Assembly: GCA_041649275.1 (NCBI GenBank) | Contig: JBAZNL010000005.1 | Span: 1 to 64,000 of the forward strand | DNA: 64,000 nucleotides | Source of the DNA: Candidatus Izemoplasmatales bacterium | GTDB taxonomy: Bacteria > Bacillota_I > Bacilli_A > Izemoplasmatales > Hujiaoplasmataceae | Direction: 5' to 3' | Made by a program: the position numbers and the translations under genes | The notes under the pieces: model-generated | Database searches by the model: none | What the model was told of the DNA's origin: nothing | What the model saw: only the letters and a program-made list of their open reading frames with translations | Part shown: one piece after another, positions 1 to 7,849 of the stretch | How positions within the stretch are numbered: the stretch's first letter is position 1 | Layout of the letters: every line of letters starts with the position of its first letter

Positions 1-1384
1 TCGCGAGATCCTCGTCCTTGCCGGAGAGGCAGACCCAGCGGAACGGGCCGTAGCCGTAGTCGAACAGCACCGGACCCATGATGTCCTCGACGTACGAGGG
101 GAGCGTGAAGCCGTCCTTGTCGTCGAAGCCGTTCCGATAGAGCCCGGGGGCACCGGCGTCCGCCGCCGCCTTCAGGAAGCTGTTCCCGTAGTCGAAGAAA
201 TAGGTGCCGCGATCGACGAGCGCGCGGATCGCCGCCAGATGGCGGAGGAGGCACGAATCGACGCGGCGGACGAACTCCGCCTTGTCCTCGGAAAGCAGGC
301 GCGTGCGTTCGGTGAAATCGATCCCGGCCGGGCAGTAGCCGCCGTCGTGGACGGCGTGGCAGCTGGTCTGGTCGGAAAGCAGGTCGATCTTCTCGCGGTT
401 TCGGACCGCGTGCTCCAGCAGGTCGACGACGTTGCCGGCGTAGGCGAGGGCGAGCGGACGGCGGGCCAGGACGGCTTCACGGGCGAGCGCGAACGCCTGT
501 TCGGGCGTGTTCGCGACCCCGTCGACCCAGCCTTGCGAGAGGCGCGTCGCGATCCGCGAGGCATCGACCTCGGCGACGATCCCGACGCCGCCGGCGATCC
601 GGACGGCCTTGCCCTGGGCGCCCGACATCCCGCCGAGACCGGAGGAGACGAAGAGGATGCCGGCGAGGTTCGCGTCTTCCGGAATCCCGAGTTTCGCCCG
701 CCCGGCGTTCAGAAGCGTCGAATAGGTCCCGTGGACGATGCCCTGGGGACCGATGTACATGAAACCGCCGGCGGTCATCTGGCCGTAGTTCGCGACGCCG
801 AGGGCGGCGGCGCGGTGCCAGTCCGCCTGGTTGTCGTACTGCCCGACCATCAGACCGTTGGTGATCGAGACGCGCGGCGCGGTCCGCGTCGCGGGAAAAA
901 GGCCGAGCGGATGCCCGGAAAGGAGGACGAGGGTCTCGTCCGCCCGCATCCGTTCGAGATAGAGGCAGATCAGGCGGTACTGCATCCAGTTCTGGCAGAC
1001 CTGGCCGGTCTCGCCGTAGGTGACGAGTTCGTAGGGATAGAGCGCGGTCTCGAAGTCGAGGTTGTTGTCGATCATGACGCGGACGGCCCGGGCCTCGAGG
1101 ATCCCGCGATAGTCGTCCACCGGACGCCCGAAGATCCGTCCCTCGGGACGGAAGCGGTAGCCGTAGATGCGGCCCCGCGTCAGGAGTTCCTCGAGGAATT
1201 CGGGGGCGATTTCGCCATGCCATTCCTCCGGGACGTAGCGCAGGGCGTTCTCGAGGGCGAGGCGGATGTCCGCCTCGGAGAGGGTGAGTTCGCGCTTGGG
1301 AGCGCGCCGGATGCCCGAAACGAAGGTCGCGGGCGGCGGCAGGGTCGGGTAGGTCTCGCGAAGGGAGGGGACGGTCCTATTCAT
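1..1384 (-). CDS. hutU: Urocanate hydratase, N-terminal part (cut by window edge)
   Basis: Converts urocanate to 4-imidazolone-5-propionate in cytosolic histidine breakdown, using tightly bound NAD. About 461 codons are present from the ATG at 1384-1382; the C-terminal part lies beyond base 1. Visible family marks are a glycine-rich stretch reading SSGLGGMSGAQGKA in the NAD-binding region and, close to the edge, GYGPFRWVC around the conserved cysteine region. The start overlaps the hutH stop by 8 bases, which points to translational coupling in a hutH-hutU operon. Identity is certain from the sequence; only the missing end limits the call. Confidence 0.95.
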   Translation of the reverse strand, partial: MNRTVPSLRETYPTLPPPATFVSGIRRAPKRELTLSEADIRLALENALRYVPEEWHGEIAPEFLEELLTRGRIYGYRFRPEGRIFGRPVDDYRGILEARAVRVMIDNNLDFETALYPYELVTYGETGQVCQNWMQYRLICLYLERMRADETLVLLSGHPLGLFPATRTAPRVSITNGLMVGQYDNQADWHRAAALGVANYGQMTAGGFMYIGPQGIVHGTYSTLLNAGRAKLGIPEDANLAGILFVSSGLGGMSGAQGKAVRIAGGVGIVAEVDASRIATRLSQGWVDGVANTPEQAFALAREAVLARRPLALAYAGNVVDLLEHAVRNREKIDLLSDQTSCHAVHDGGYCPAGIDFTERTRLLSEDKAEFVRRVDSCLLRHLAAIRALVDRGTYFFDYGNSFLKAAADAGAPGLYRNGFDDKDGFTLPSYVEDIMGPVLFDYGYGPFRWVCLSGKDEDLA

Positions 1385-2903
1385 CGCAGGGTTCGCCCCC
1401 GTAGACCTCGCGATCGTAGTCCTCCGACCGGAGGAAGCCGTCGGCGGCCTCGATCAAGGGATACATGACGACGTCGCTTTCGACCTTCGGGATCCGGCGG
1501 CGGAACGCCGCGTGGGCCTTCGTCGTGAAGGCGCCGAGTTCCGCGGCGGGTCGCAGGTCGATCGCCTGGCAGGCGGACATCGTCTCCATCGCGATCACCT
1601 TGCGGACGTTTCCGACGATCTCGAGCGCCTTGCGCGCGGCGATCGTCCCCATCGAGACGTGGTCCTCCTGGTTCGCCGAGGAGGGAATCGAGTCGACCGA
1701 GGCGGGATGGGCGAGGACCTTGTTCTCGGAAACGAGCGAGGCGGCGCTGTACTGCACGATCATGAAGCCGGAATTGACGCCGCAGTTGGTCCCGAGGAAG
1801 GGCGGAAGCCCCTCCGAGAGCTGCGGGTTGACGAGCCGCTCGAGCCGGCGCTCGGAGATGTCGGCGAGTTCGGCGACGGCAATGCCGAGATAGTCGAACG
1901 CGAGGGCGAGCGGCTGGCCGTGGAAGTTGCCGGCGGAGACGGCGTCGCCCGCGTCCGGGAAGACGATCGGATTGTCGGTGACGGCGTTCATTTCCGCCTC
2001 GACGATGCCCTTCACGTAACGGAAGGCGCCGAGCGAGGCGCCGTGCACCTGCGGCGCGCAGCGGAGGCTGTAGGCGTCCTGGACGCGCTTCTCGCCGGGC
2101 CGGGTCAGATGCTTCGATCCCGCGAGGTTCGCGAGGATTCGTTTCGCCGAATCGATCTGCCCCGACTGGTTGCGGAGCGCATGGACGCGCGGATCGAGCG
2201 ACGCGGGAATCCCGCCGAGAGCTTCGAAGGTGAGGCTGGCGGCGAGGTCGGCCTGGCGTGCGAGCCGGAAGCAGTCGTAGAGCGCGAGGGCGCCGATCGC
2301 GGTCATCGCCTGCGTGCCGTTGATGAGCGCGATTCCCTCCTTCGCGCCGAGCGACTCGATCGGAGCGACGCCTTTCTGCGCAAGCCCTTCGAGCGCGGGC
2401 AGACGCTTTCCGTCGACCCACACCTCGCCGAGGGCGAGCAGCGGCAGGCACATCTGCGAAAGCGGCGCGAGGTCGCCGGAGGCGCCGAGCGAACCCTTCT
2501 CGTAGACGACGGGAGTGATCCCCCGGTTCAGGAATTCGACCAGCTTCAGGACCGTCTCCGGGCGGACTCCCGAATAGCCCTTCACGAGCGCGTTGACGCG
2601 CAGGAGCATCATCCCGCGCACGGCGTCGACGGGAAGCGGGTTCCCGACGCCGCAGGCGTGGCTCATGATCAGGTTCTTCTGGAGGAGGCCGACGTCGCGC
2701 TTCGCGATCTTCACGTCGGAGAGCTTTCCGAAACCGGTGTTGATCCCGTAGACGGGAGTCCCGGCGTCGGCGACGGCGTCGACGAAGGCGCGGGCGATTT
2801 TCGTCCTTTCCATGCTGTCGGCGGAAATGGCGACGCCTTCGTTTCTGCGGGCGACGCGGATGAAACCTTGGAGATCGAGATCGGATCCGTTCAGATGGAG
2901 CAT
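1377..2903 (-). CDS. hutH: Histidine ammonia-lyase
   Basis: Removes ammonia from histidine to give urocanate, the first step of histidine fermentation. The 508-residue protein has the normal family length and the Ala-Ser-Gly triad (residues 141-143, in GSLGASGDLAPLS) that cyclises into the MIO electrophile. A longer upstream reading is open to 2951, but the ATG at 2903 follows GAGGTG at good spacing and gives the usual HutH N-terminus (LNGSDLDLQGF). It is the first gene of the hut operon and overlaps hutU. Confidence 0.97.
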   Translation of the reverse strand: MLHLNGSDLDLQGFIRVARRNEGVAISADSMERTKIARAFVDAVADAGTPVYGINTGFGKLSDVKIAKRDVGLLQKNLIMSHACGVGNPLPVDAVRGMMLLRVNALVKGYSGVRPETVLKLVEFLNRGITPVVYEKGSLGASGDLAPLSQMCLPLLALGEVWVDGKRLPALEGLAQKGVAPIESLGAKEGIALINGTQAMTAIGALALYDCFRLARQADLAASLTFEALGGIPASLDPRVHALRNQSGQIDSAKRILANLAGSKHLTRPGEKRVQDAYSLRCAPQVHGASLGAFRYVKGIVEAEMNAVTDNPIVFPDAGDAVSAGNFHGQPLALAFDYLGIAVAELADISERRLERLVNPQLSEGLPPFLGTNCGVNSGFMIVQYSAASLVSENKVLAHPASVDSIPSSANQEDHVSMGTIAARKALEIVGNVRKVIAMETMSACQAIDLRPAAELGAFTTKAHAAFRRRIPKVESDVVMYPLIEAADGFLRSEDYDREVYGGEPCDE

Positions 2904-2941
2904 ACGTTCACCTCGTGGTCGGGCGCAGCGCGCCCCGTTGT

Positions 2942-2970
2942 ATGATAGCACCTTTCGCCCGTCCGCGCAA
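2942..2970 (-). promoter_or_regulatory. Promoter of hutH-hutU
   Basis: On the minus strand TTGCGC (2970-2965), a 17-base spacer and TATCAT (2947-2942) lie about 40 bases before the hutH start. The palindromic core AAGCGCTT at about 2969-2976 touches the -35 box and resembles a CcpA cre core, but only 11 of 14 consensus positions match. Confidence 0.6.
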
Positions 2971-3054
2971 GCGCTTACTTTCCCGCACGACGTGCGGAAA
3001 GGCCGGCGGAGACCGCCGTATGGCGAAGATTCTCGTAAAGTTCCCGTCGGGTTC

Positions 3055-3083
3055 TTGACAGCGGAAAACCGTGCGTTTATACT
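3055..3083 (+). promoter_or_regulatory. Consensus promoter of the YerC-like gene
   Basis: TTGACA (3055-3060), a 17-base spacer and TATACT (3078-3083) form a near-perfect vegetative promoter 39 bases before the ATG. Just downstream the octamer GATGAAAC is repeated in tandem (3093-3108), a possible operator for autoregulation by the TrpR-like product. Confidence 0.85.
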
Positions 3084-3121
3084 GAAATCAGCGATGAAAC
3101 GATGAAACGGGATGAGATGGA

Positions 3122-3430
3122 ATGCCTTATGAATCGAAGTTGGCCTGCGCCGACGCCGACACCTTGTTCGAAGCGATCCTGAGCCTCAGAAACGCGGAGG
3201 AATGCTACCGCTTTTTCAGCGATCTCTGCACCGTCAAGGAACTCCGGGACATGTGCCAGCGGTTCCATATCGCGAAGCTCCTCGACCAGAAGGTCTCCTT
3301 CCAGATCATCATGAGCCAGATTCCCGCTTCGACCGCCACGATCGGGCGGGTGAACCGGTCGCTCAAGTACGGCGAGAACGGCTATCAAATCGTGCTGCCG
3401 CGTCTCAAGAAACCCGCATCGGGCCGATAG
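3122..3430 (+). CDS. yerC: YerC/YecD-family TrpR-like DNA-binding protein
   Basis: A 102-residue protein with the helical TrpR-repressor-like fold: an N-terminal helical dimer segment, then the helix-turn-helix stretch KVSFQIIMSQIPASTATIGR and a basic exit (VNRSLKYG). YerC-type proteins are presumed transcription regulators, but their ligand is not known. The protein is nearly the full family length. The ribosome site is weak (GGGATGAGATGG), while the promoter is strong. It is a single-gene unit, divergent from hutH and closed by a terminator that includes its stop codon. Confidence 0.85.
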   Translation: MPYESKLACADADTLFEAILSLRNAEECYRFFSDLCTVKELRDMCQRFHIAKLLDQKVSFQIIMSQIPASTATIGRVNRSLKYGENGYQIVLPRLKKPASGR

Positions 3431-3442
3431 GCCCTTTTTTTT
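3421..3442 (+). terminator. Intrinsic terminator overlapping the yerC stop codon
   Basis: GGGCC-GATA-GGCCC followed by eight T. The stop codon TAG (3428-3430) lies in the loop and the descending stem, so coding and termination signals are merged. Confidence 0.9.
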
Positions 3443-3821
3443 ATGCCTCGGCGCGGAGGATCCGGGCGAAGCGGACGCCGAGCGCCGTGATCGCGACGCC
3501 GACGGCGAGCGTGACCGCAAGCGAGACGATCGTCGCGAGCGGCTCCGGTTCCGGGGTTTCGGTCAGGACCGCGACGATCCGCCACCCCAACAGCGGCAGG
3601 AAGGCCGAAAGCGAAAGGTAGACGCCGCGGAAGACGGGCCGGGCCGCGGGTCGGCGGGCGACGACCCGGCGGCGCAGGATCGCGAACAGGAAGATGCCCG
3701 CGTGCATCGCCGCCAGCACGAAGAGGAAGAGCGGGAAGGCGACGAAGCGGAGAAGGGTGACGCCGCCGACGACCAGCGTCGCCGCGGCAGCGTATCGCGC
3801 GAGCGCGGCGCGATCGGTCAC
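3441..3821 (-). CDS. Small integral membrane protein, unknown function
   Basis: A 126-residue, very hydrophobic protein with about four membrane segments (near residues 8-28, 31-50, 66-82 and 95-118) joined by Arg-rich loops such as LRRRVVARR. It starts at GTG (3821), sharing GTGA with the stop of the upstream ABC ATPase gene, so it is the last gene of the peptide-transport operon. No family was recognised. Its position suggests an accessory role in transport, but nothing in the sequence proves it. Confidence 0.6.
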   Translation of the reverse strand: MTDRAALARYAAAATLVVGGVTLLRFVAFPLFLFVLAAMHAGIFLFAILRRRVVARRPAARPVFRGVYLSLSAFLPLLGWRIVAVLTETPEPEPLATIVSLAVTLAVGVAITALGVRFARILRAEA

Positions 3822-4867
3822 TTCGCGGCTCCGGGTTTCGCCACCGGCCGGTCAAGACCGGCCCCGCGGGCGGTGTCGTCGAAGCCGCTGACGAGATGGC
3901 AGGCGACCGTATGGTCGGTGCCGACCGACATGACCGGCGGCGGGACGTCTTTGCAGCCTTCCATCGCGAACGGACAGCGCTGCCAGAACCGGCAGCCCGC
4001 CGGCGGATCGATCGGGCTCGGAATGTCTCCCTGCAGGATCACGCGATGGCGCTTCTCCTCGGGACGGACGTCGAGGATCGCCGACATCAGCGCCTTGGTA
4101 TAGGGATGGCGGGGCGATTCGTAGATCTCCTCCACCGATCCGGCCTCCATCACCTTGCCGAGATACATGACGACCATCCGGTCGCAGATGCTCTTCACGA
4201 CCGCAAGGTTGTGGGAGATGAACACGTAGGTGATGCCGAGCTTGTCCTGAAGGTCGATCAGAAGGTTCAGGATCTGCGCGTGGACGCTCACGTCGAGCGC
4301 CGAGACCGGTTCGTCGCAGACGAGGAACTTCGGCTTCATGATGATCGACCGGGCGATGCCGATGCGCTGCCGCTGCCCGCCCGAAAAATCGGACGGATAG
4401 CGCGGGAGGTCTTCCTCGGAGAGGCCGACGAGGGCGAGCGTCTCGACGACGCGCGCCCTGATCTCGTCCTCCGTGAGGCCGCCCTGGACGACGAGCGGTT
4501 CGGAGACGATCGCCTGGACGGTGAAGCGCGGATTAAGCGAGGAGAACGGATCCTGGAAGATCATCTGCATGTTCCTCCGGAGTTCGCGGAAGGCCTTCCG
4601 GTCGAGCGCGTTCAGGTCCTTCCCGAGGAAGGTCACCCTGCCGGCGGTCGGCCGGACCATGCCGACCATCGCGTTCGCGATCGTCGACTTGCCGCATCCG
4701 GACTCGCCGACGATGCCGAAGGTTTCGCCTTCGCGTACCGAAAGGGAGACGTCGGTGACGGCTCGGACCTTGCGCTTGCGGGAAAACGGCAGCCCTCCCT
4801 TGACCGGGAAGTCGACGGAGATTCCGTCGAGGTCGACGATGACCGGCCGATTGTCCTGTTCGTTCAT
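3818..4867 (-). CDS. Peptide ABC transporter ATP-binding protein (OppF/DppF type)
   Basis: A 349-residue ATPase of an oligopeptide or dipeptide importer, acting on the inner membrane face with the OppD-type partner encoded just upstream. It has a Walker A (GESGCGKST), the signature SGGQRQRIGIARS, a Walker B (FLVCDEPVSALD) and a switch His (FISHNL). The C-terminal oligopeptide/dipeptide extension has its cysteine-containing PPAGCRFWQRCPFA motif. It overlaps the preceding gene at ATGG/TGA spacing, consistent with one operon. Confidence 0.93.
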   Translation of the reverse strand: MNEQDNRPVIVDLDGISVDFPVKGGLPFSRKRKVRAVTDVSLSVREGETFGIVGESGCGKSTIANAMVGMVRPTAGRVTFLGKDLNALDRKAFRELRRNMQMIFQDPFSSLNPRFTVQAIVSEPLVVQGGLTEDEIRARVVETLALVGLSEEDLPRYPSDFSGGQRQRIGIARSIIMKPKFLVCDEPVSALDVSVHAQILNLLIDLQDKLGITYVFISHNLAVVKSICDRMVVMYLGKVMEAGSVEEIYESPRHPYTKALMSAILDVRPEEKRHRVILQGDIPSPIDPPAGCRFWQRCPFAMEGCKDVPPPVMSVGTDHTVACHLVSGFDDTARGAGLDRPVAKPGAAK

Positions 4868-5859
4868 GGGCGATCGACTCCCTTCGCGAGGAGCGGATAC
4901 CAGCAGCGGAGCTGCCGTCCGTCCGGAGTCTCGAGCAGCGGCGGCACGTCCTTCCCGCAGAACGCGGTGGCGCGCGGACAGCGCGGATGGAAGTAGCAGC
5001 CGCGCGGTTTGTGGAGCGGGTGCGGAACCGTCTCGGGGATCTGGGTGAACTTGCGCTTCTCGTCCCCGAGTTTCGGGACCGAGGCGAGCAGCCCCTTCGT
5101 ATAGGGGTGCTGGGGGGCGTTGAAGAGGTCGTGGACGGTCGCGCGTTCGACGATCCGGCCGCTGTACATGACGTAGACGACGTCCGCCGTGTTGGCGACG
5201 ACGGAGAGGTCGTGGGTGATCAGGAGCTGGGCGACGTCGTGCTTCTTCTGCATCTCGTTCAGGACGTCGAGGACCTGTGCCTGGATCGTCACGTCGAGGG
5301 CCGTCGTCGGCTCGTCGGCGATGATCAGCTTGGGCATGCAGGCGAAGGCCATCGCGATCATCACGCGCTGGCGCATCCCGCCGGAAAGCTGGTGCGGATA
5401 GCTGTTGGCCCGCGATGCGGGTTCGGGGACGCCGACCAGTTCGAGCGCGCGGATCGAGGCCTTGCGGGCGTCATGCGCGTTCATGTGCTCGTGGCGGATG
5501 TAGAGTTCGTCGAGCTGGCGGCCGATCGTCATGACGGGGTTCAGAGCGGTCATCGCGTCCTGGAAGATCATCGCCATCCGCTTTCCGCGGATGTCCTGCA
5601 TCTTCGCTTCCGAGAGGTCGCGGAGGTCTTCGCCGTCGAGCGTGAGCTCGTCGACCCTGACGACCGCCGGCGGCGTCGAAAGGAGCCGCATGACGGCGAG
5701 CGCGGAGACGCTCTTGCCGCATCCGGATTCGCCGACGAGGGCGACGCATTCGCCCTTGTGGATGTCGAGGTCGATGCCCTCGACGGCGCGCAGCACGCCC
5801 GCCGGGGTCGGGAAGACGACCTTGAGGTTTTTCACCCGAAGCATCAGTTCCCGTTCCAT
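4864..5859 (-). CDS. Peptide ABC transporter ATP-binding protein (OppD/DppD type)
   Basis: A 331-residue ATPase, the second nucleotide-binding subunit of the peptide importer. Walker A is GESGCGKS, the signature is LSGGMRQRVMIAMA, Walker B is LIIADEPTTALD, and the C-terminal extension carries KPRGCYFHPRCPRA. I chose the ATG at 5859 because AAGGGGG precedes it. An alternative ATG at 5844 shares TGATG with the permease stop and gives MLRVKNLKVVF, which also fits the family. Either way it is coupled to the upstream permease gene. Confidence 0.92.
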   Translation of the reverse strand: MERELMLRVKNLKVVFPTPAGVLRAVEGIDLDIHKGECVALVGESGCGKSVSALAVMRLLSTPPAVVRVDELTLDGEDLRDLSEAKMQDIRGKRMAMIFQDAMTALNPVMTIGRQLDELYIRHEHMNAHDARKASIRALELVGVPEPASRANSYPHQLSGGMRQRVMIAMAFACMPKLIIADEPTTALDVTIQAQVLDVLNEMQKKHDVAQLLITHDLSVVANTADVVYVMYSGRIVERATVHDLFNAPQHPYTKGLLASVPKLGDEKRKFTQIPETVPHPLHKPRGCYFHPRCPRATAFCGKDVPPLLETPDGRQLRCWYPLLAKGVDRP

Positions 5860-6854
5860 GGCCGGTTCCCCCTTTCGGCGTCCATCTGCGAGAAGACTTC
5901 CTCGAGACGGGCGTTGTCGAGATGACGGAACAGCTTGAAGAGACCGTTCGACTGCTTCATCCGCGGGTTCAGCATCTCTTCGAGGGCGAGGCCGATGCGC
6001 ATGAAGCCGAAGACCGCGAGGAAGATGCCGATGCCGGGGGCGAAGATCCACCACCAGTGGCCGAAGAGGAGGGCGCCGCCGCTCTGGGCCTCGGCGAGCA
6101 TCTTGCCCCAGCTGATCGCGGTCGGGTCGCCGAGTCCGAGGAACGACAGCCCGGCCTCCGCGACCATGATGCCGGCGCAGGAGAGCGCCGTCGACATGAT
6201 GAGCAGGTGCGAGACGCCGGGGAGGATGTGGCGGAACATGATCCGGGCGCGGGACGCGCCGGCGAGTTCGGCCGCCTTCACGTAGTTCGCGTTCTTGAGG
6301 ACGAGCACGAGCGAGCGGATCACGCGGGCGAGCCCGGTCCAGCCGAAGGCGGCGAAGATCGCGATGATCATGAGGTAGCTCCGTCCGAAGAGGTTGGTGA
6401 GGACGATGATGAGCGGCAGCGTCGGGATCACGAGCAGGATGTCGACGACGCGCATGATGACGGTGTCAGCGACGCCGCCGGAATAGCCGGCGAGGATTCC
6501 GAAGAAGGCGCCGATGAAGGCGATCGCGACGCCCGTCGTGATGCCGATGAGAAGCGAGACGCGGGTGCCGTAGATCAGCATCGAGAAGATGTCCTGGCCG
6601 GTCGTGATGGTCGTCCCGAGGAGATGTTCGAGGCTCGGGGCGAGGCCCTTGGCGGCGCGTTCGGTGACGTCGTACGGATCGTAGGGGGCGATCCACGGCG
6701 CGAAGACCGCGCAGACGACGAGGAGGGCGACGATCAGAAGGCCGACGCGACCCTTCGGGTGGCGCCAGACCGAGCGGAGGAACCGTCCGATCGGGGCGAG
6801 GAAGCGGAGGATCGCGGAACCCGCGGTCCCGAGCGTGCGGACGACGGCCTTCAT
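5844..6854 (-). CDS. Peptide ABC transporter permease (OppC/DppC type)
   Basis: A 336-residue inner-membrane permease with an N-terminal membrane helix followed by a periplasm-side segment naming the OppC N-domain (FAPWIAPYDPYD) and a BPD-transport domain of about five helices. The EAA loop contacting the ATPase reads KAAELAGASRARIMFRHILPG. The start overlaps the permease B stop by ATGA. The C-terminal tail of about 40 charged residues beyond the last helix is longer than usual and of unknown role. Confidence 0.93.
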   Translation of the reverse strand: MKAVVRTLGTAGSAILRFLAPIGRFLRSVWRHPKGRVGLLIVALLVVCAVFAPWIAPYDPYDVTERAAKGLAPSLEHLLGTTITTGQDIFSMLIYGTRVSLLIGITTGVAIAFIGAFFGILAGYSGGVADTVIMRVVDILLVIPTLPLIIVLTNLFGRSYLMIIAIFAAFGWTGLARVIRSLVLVLKNANYVKAAELAGASRARIMFRHILPGVSHLLIMSTALSCAGIMVAEAGLSFLGLGDPTAISWGKMLAEAQSGGALLFGHWWWIFAPGIGIFLAVFGFMRIGLALEEMLNPRMKQSNGLFKLFRHLDNARLEEVFSQMDAERGNRPWNGN

Positions 6855-7849
6855 CGGCGGTCACCCACGGTGACGCGCGGGTCGAGGAGTCCGTAGACGA
6901 GTTCGGTGACGAGGTTCGCCGCGATCGCGACCGCCGACATGAAGAGCATGATGCCCATCATCAGCGGATAGTCGTTGGTGGAGTTGGCTTCGAGGAACAG
7001 CGTGCCCATGCCGTTCCAGTTGAAGATCTGCTCGATGATGACCGCGCCGCCGATCAGGCCGCTGATCGACATGCCGAGCGAGGTGACGATCGGCAGCATC
7101 GCGTTCCGGAGGATGTGCTTGTAGAGAACCGTGCGTGGGGTCAGGCCCTTGGCCTTGGCGGTGAGGATGAAATCCTCGTTGGTCACCGCGATCACGCTGT
7201 TGCGCGTGCTCTGGCCGTAGGCGACGATGCCTCCGACCGCCATCGACAGGATCGGCAGGGCGGCGTTGTTCATGACGACCTTGATCGCATCCCAGCTCCA
7301 GTCGAATTCGGCGACCATGTTCGGGTTGGTGTAGGCCGGGAAGAGTTCGAACTCGAAGCCGAGGTAGAACGTCAGGATGAGCGCGATGAAGAACGCCGGC
7401 AGAGCCGTCGTGAAGGTCGAGGCATTGAGGAGGAGGGTATCCTGCCATCGCCCCCGCTTCCAGGCGGCGAAGGCGCCGATCAGGATTCCGAAGAAGAGGC
7501 TGATGACGAGGTTCGTGACCGAGAGCGCGAGCGTCCAGGGAAGGCGTTCGGAGATCAGGTCGGACACCCGCGGAGACCCCGAGCGGAACGACGTGCCGAG
7601 GTCGAACCGGGTGAGTCCCTCGAGATAGTTCAGGTATTGCTGGAAGACCGGCACGTCGAAGCCGTACTGCTCCCGGGTGGCCTGCTTGACGATCTCGTAC
7701 TCGATCTCGGTCATGTTTCCCTGGGGCGGGTAGTACCGTGCGGCCGGGTCGTCGACGCCGAGCCGCGGGATGAAGAAGTCGAGGGTGATGACGACCGCGA
7801 AGACGAAGATCGCATAGAGGACGCGCTTGAGGACGTAGATCCGGTTCAT
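6851..7849 (-). CDS. Peptide ABC transporter permease (OppB/DppB type)
   Basis: A 332-residue permease pairing with the OppC-type subunit. The N-terminal helix (YVLKRVLYAIFVFAVVITLD) and the GSPRVSDLISERLPW region are typical of OppB. The EAA-like loop reads TAKAKGLTPRTVLYKHILRNA. The ATG at 7849 shares ATGA with the stop of the binding-protein gene. About six membrane segments are visible. Confidence 0.93.
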   Translation of the reverse strand: MNRIYVLKRVLYAIFVFAVVITLDFFIPRLGVDDPAARYYPPQGNMTEIEYEIVKQATREQYGFDVPVFQQYLNYLEGLTRFDLGTSFRSGSPRVSDLISERLPWTLALSVTNLVISLFFGILIGAFAAWKRGRWQDTLLLNASTFTTALPAFFIALILTFYLGFEFELFPAYTNPNMVAEFDWSWDAIKVVMNNAALPILSMAVGGIVAYGQSTRNSVIAVTNEDFILTAKAKGLTPRTVLYKHILRNAMLPIVTSLGMSISGLIGGAVIIEQIFNWNGMGTLFLEANSTNDYPLMMGIMLFMSAVAIAANLVTELVYGLLDPRVTVGDRR

